The notes under the pieces are model-generated. The model worked only from the letters and a program-made list of their open reading frames with translations. It made no database searches and was not told the DNA's origin. From the NCBI GenBank assembly GCA_025060275.1, contig JANXCJ010000078.1:1-8803 (forward strand): a stretch of 8,803 bases of DNA, in the 5' to 3' direction. This stretch comes from Bacteroidia bacterium. GTDB lineage: Bacteria > Bacteroidota > Bacteroidia > SpSt-205. Below are positions 6,807-8,803 of this stretch, piece by piece; the first letter of the stretch is position 1; the number at the start of each line of letters is the position of its first letter. Both the position numbers and the translations under genes were made by a program.

Positions 6807-6814
6807 AATTGGCA

Positions 6815-6822
6815 CAAAGTTA
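6815..6822 (-). promoter_or_regulatory. Candidate -7 promoter box for dsbD-trxB
   Basis: The minus strand reads TAACTTTG, an exact match to the Bacteroidota -7 element TAnnTTTG, 8 bases before the dsbD ATG. A TTTG at 6840-6837 lies 14 bases upstream, shorter than the usual -33 to -7 spacing, so the upstream box is doubtful. If the box is used, the mRNA leader would be only a few bases long. The box would lie inside the coding region if the TTG at 6839 were the start, which argues for the ATG. Confidence 0.45.
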
Positions 6823-6878
6823 CAATTGGGACCTATCAAACCCTCAGGCTACAAGTATGTTTCTACTCCTCAACGCTA

Positions 6879-6886
6879 TACTTTTG
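6879..6886 (+). promoter_or_regulatory. Candidate -7 promoter box for valS
   Basis: TACTTTTG exactly matches TAnnTTTG and ends 4 bases before the valS ATG. Transcription from it would begin at or next to the start codon, giving a leaderless mRNA. No Shine-Dalgarno-like sequence lies close to this ATG, which fits. No good TTTG was found at the -33 distance. No T-box or other riboswitch-like leader can fit in the 6807-6890 gap. Confidence 0.4.
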
Positions 6887-6890
6887 CGCT

Positions 6891-8803
6891 ATGGAGCCTC
6901 GCTATACCCCTCAAGGCGTAGAAGCACGCTGGCGAGAAATATGGGAAAAGTATAAGCCTTATCGCAGCCTTCCGGATACTCGCCCCCCTTATGCCATAGT
7001 CATGCCTCCCCCAAATGTTACAGGGGTACTTCACATGGGACATGTCCTAAATAATACGCTACAAGACATTCTTGCCCGATTTTATCGGATGCGAGGGTAT
7101 AATGTATGTTGGGTGCCCGGCACTGATCACGCATCCATAGCCACAGAAGCCAAAGTGGTAGCTCACCTCCGTAGACAGGGTATAGAAAAGCACAGCTTAG
7201 GCAGGGAAGGCTTCCTAAAAGCAGCATGGGAGTGGACTCAAGAGCATGGCGGCATTATTGTAGAACAGCTCAAAGCCTTGGGGGTAAGCGCGGACTGGGA
7301 TAGGTATCGCTTCACGTTAGACCCCCCCTTGTACCGAGCCGTCATTCACAGCTTCGTGAAGCTATACAATGACGGTCTCATCTATAGAGGCAAGCGCCTT
7401 ATTCACTGGGACCCTGTAGCCCGTACTGCTCTCTCAGATGAGGAGGTGATTTATAGAGAGCATGAGTCGTTACTCTGCTATGTTCGTTATATAGCAGAGA
7501 ATGGCGATTACTTAGTAGTTGCCACGGTGCGACCTGAGACTATCTTAGCAGATGTGGCAGTGGCTGTACATCCTGCTGATGGTCGTTATGCCAGCTGGAT
7601 AGGACGCTTTGTTCGGGTTCCACTGACCAATCGGTTTGTACCTGTAATTGCAGATGAGCGTGTAGACCCGCACTTTGGCACAGGTTGTCTCAAGGTTACG
7701 CCCGCACATGATCCAAAAGATTATGAGATAGGTCAGAATCACGGCCTGCCTATCATAGATATCTTCACTCCGTCAGCCCATCTCAACGAGCATGCAGGTA
7801 TATATACAGGACTTTCCAGAGAAGAGGCAAGAGAGCAAATCATCAAGGACTTAGAGAGAGAAGGACTACTGGAGAAGGTAGAGCCATATAAGCACAACGT
7901 GGGGCATTCTGAACGCACAGACGCAGTCATAGAACCGCGCCTTTCAGAGCAGTGGTTTGTTCGGATGAAACCTTTAGCTGAGCTTGCTCTCAAAGCTGTG
8001 GAGTCAGGTGAAATACAACTCATACCGGATAGATTTTTAGCTACTTATCGTCACTGGCTTGAGAATGTGAAAGACTGGTGTATTTCTCGTCAGCTTTGGT
8101 GGGGGCATCGCATTCCTGCCTGGTACGCGCCAGATGGAGCTATATTCGTAGCTCATACCGAAAAGGAGGCCCAGACAAAAGCAGTAGCTACTGGCTACGA
8201 CCCTACCACCCTTCGCCAAGATGAAGACGTTTTAGATACATGGTTCTCCTCTTGGCTATGGCCGCTCAGCGTATTTGACTTCTTTGAAGAGCCTGAGAAT
8301 CCAGACTTTAGGTACTATTATCCGACACAGGTACTGATTACAGCGCCGGAGATACTTTTCTTTTGGGTAGCACGTATGATTATGGCAGGCTACTATTTCG
8401 CCAAGAAAAAGCCCTTTGCTACGGTGTATTTACATGGGATTGTACGGGATAAGCAGCGCCGCAAAATGAGTAAATCCTTAGGTAACTCGCCAGACCCTCT
8501 CCAGCTTATTGCTGAGTACGGAGCTGACGCCGTGCGAATAGGCATCGTGATGAGCGCACCAGCAGGCAACGACCTTCTCTTTGATGAAGCTTTATGTGAG
8601 CAAGGAAAAAACTTCTGCAATAAGCTCTGGAATAGCTTCCGTCTCATACGCCTCTGGCGAGAAAGAGCAGAGGACACCATACCCTCCGAATTCCACTTAG
8701 AAGCCTACGAATGGTTTGAACACATCCTATCCCTTCTCCAAACCGAGCTGGAACATCTCATTCAATCCTATCGCTTTTATGAGAGTGCCCACCTGCTTTA
8801 TCG
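6891..8803 (+). CDS. valS: Valyl-tRNA synthetase, N-terminal two thirds, cut by window edge
   Basis: The frame is open from the ATG at 6891 to the window end, giving 637 codons of an enzyme usually about 870-950 long. It charges tRNA-Val with valine. The class I signature HMGH is at residues 48-51 after PPPNVTGVL, and KMSKS at 525-529 completes the ATP site. TDHASIATEAK (about 82-92) is the Bacteroidota-like form of the GTDHAGIATQ motif. The editing domain (CP1), which removes mischarged threonine, is shown by RPETILADVAVAVHP (214-228) and TPAHDPKDYE (270-279). DWCISRQLWWGHRIPAW (from 395) and DTWFSSWLWP (449-458) lead back into the catalytic core, and AGNDLLFDEALCEQGKNF lies after KMSKS. The anticodon-binding domain and C-terminal coiled coil are largely outside the window. 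No frameshift or missing key residue is visible. It is transcribed away from dsbD across an 84-base gap. Confidence 0.96.
   Translation, partial: MEPRYTPQGVEARWREIWEKYKPYRSLPDTRPPYAIVMPPPNVTGVLHMGHVLNNTLQDILARFYRMRGYNVCWVPGTDHASIATEAKVVAHLRRQGIEKHSLGREGFLKAAWEWTQEHGGIIVEQLKALGVSADWDRYRFTLDPPLYRAVIHSFVKLYNDGLIYRGKRLIHWDPVARTALSDEEVIYREHESLLCYVRYIAENGDYLVVATVRPETILADVAVAVHPADGRYASWIGRFVRVPLTNRFVPVIADERVDPHFGTGCLKVTPAHDPKDYEIGQNHGLPIIDIFTPSAHLNEHAGIYTGLSREEAREQIIKDLEREGLLEKVEPYKHNVGHSERTDAVIEPRLSEQWFVRMKPLAELALKAVESGEIQLIPDRFLATYRHWLENVKDWCISRQLWWGHRIPAWYAPDGAIFVAHTEKEAQTKAVATGYDPTTLRQDEDVLDTWFSSWLWPLSVFDFFEEPENPDFRYYYPTQVLITAPEILFFWVARMIMAGYYFAKKKPFATVYLHGIVRDKQRRKMSKSLGNSPDPLQLIAEYGADAVRIGIVMSAPAGNDLLFDEALCEQGKNFCNKLWNSFRLIRLWRERAEDTIPSEFHLEAYEWFEHILSLLQTELEHLIQSYRFYESAHLLY

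Noticed and set aside
6837..6839. TTG as an upstream start for dsbD (11 residues longer)
   Set aside because: It would put residues without signal-peptide character before the MRWLLW signal sequence and place the TAACTTTG box inside the gene. The ATG at 6806 fits better.
6807..6890. Possible T-box or other amino-acid-responsive leader for valS
   Set aside because: The gap is only 84 bases, shared with the dsbD promoter, and contains no terminator/antiterminator stems or T-box-like conserved sequence.
7018..8680. Several minus-strand open frames of 60-95 codons opposite valS
   Set aside because: The opposite strand is a continuous ValRS with all catalytic motifs. The short frames overlap it and resemble nothing known.

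Overview
The window looks like ordinary chromosome from a Gram-negative bacterium of the Bacteroidota (or a close relative in that wider group). Three things point there. The ValRS carries the sequence style of that phylum (TDHASIATEAK; KMSKSLGNSPDPL; SSWLWP). The DsbD homologue ends in an FTGxxCxNC-type thioredoxin domain. Several start codons sit just behind boxes resembling the Bacteroidota -7 element TAnnTTTG. An lpxB gene implies a lipid A outer membrane. I see no tRNA, rRNA, CRISPR array, insertion sequence, phage gene or attachment site.

Layout. Positions 1-2128, minus strand: a two-gene unit, read right to left. A flavin-dependent pyridine-nucleotide oxidoreductase comes first, then the first 235 codons of an RND/MMPL-type membrane exporter that runs off the left edge. 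The two overlap by 4 bases (ATGA). The oxidoreductase has the fold signatures of dihydrolipoamide dehydrogenase, but both redox cysteines are alanine. Positions 2129-2201: a short divergent control region with a perfect 8-bp inverted repeat and a (CTAA)3 repeat. Positions 2202-3787, plus strand: lpxB (lipid-A-disaccharide synthase), then a small RNase H with a GTG start and a puzzling start region. Positions 3804-6806, minus strand: dsbD then trxB, separated by 3 bases and convergent with the RNase H gene. Positions 6807-6890: a second divergent control region. Position 6891 to the right edge, plus strand: the first 637 codons of valS.

How the genes fit together. dsbD and trxB form a sensible reductive unit. 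TrxB makes reduced thioredoxin from NADPH in the cytoplasm, and DsbD passes the electrons across the inner membrane to periplasmic thiol proteins. lpxB, rnhA and valS are housekeeping genes. The oxidoreductase/exporter pair is the least ordinary part: the enzyme cannot use the classical disulfide mechanism and appears translationally coupled to an exporter of unknown substrate. I do not see a clear new multi-gene system. The leads worth following are the cysteine-free oxidoreductase with its exporter, the possibly leaderless starts, and the start region of the RNase H gene.
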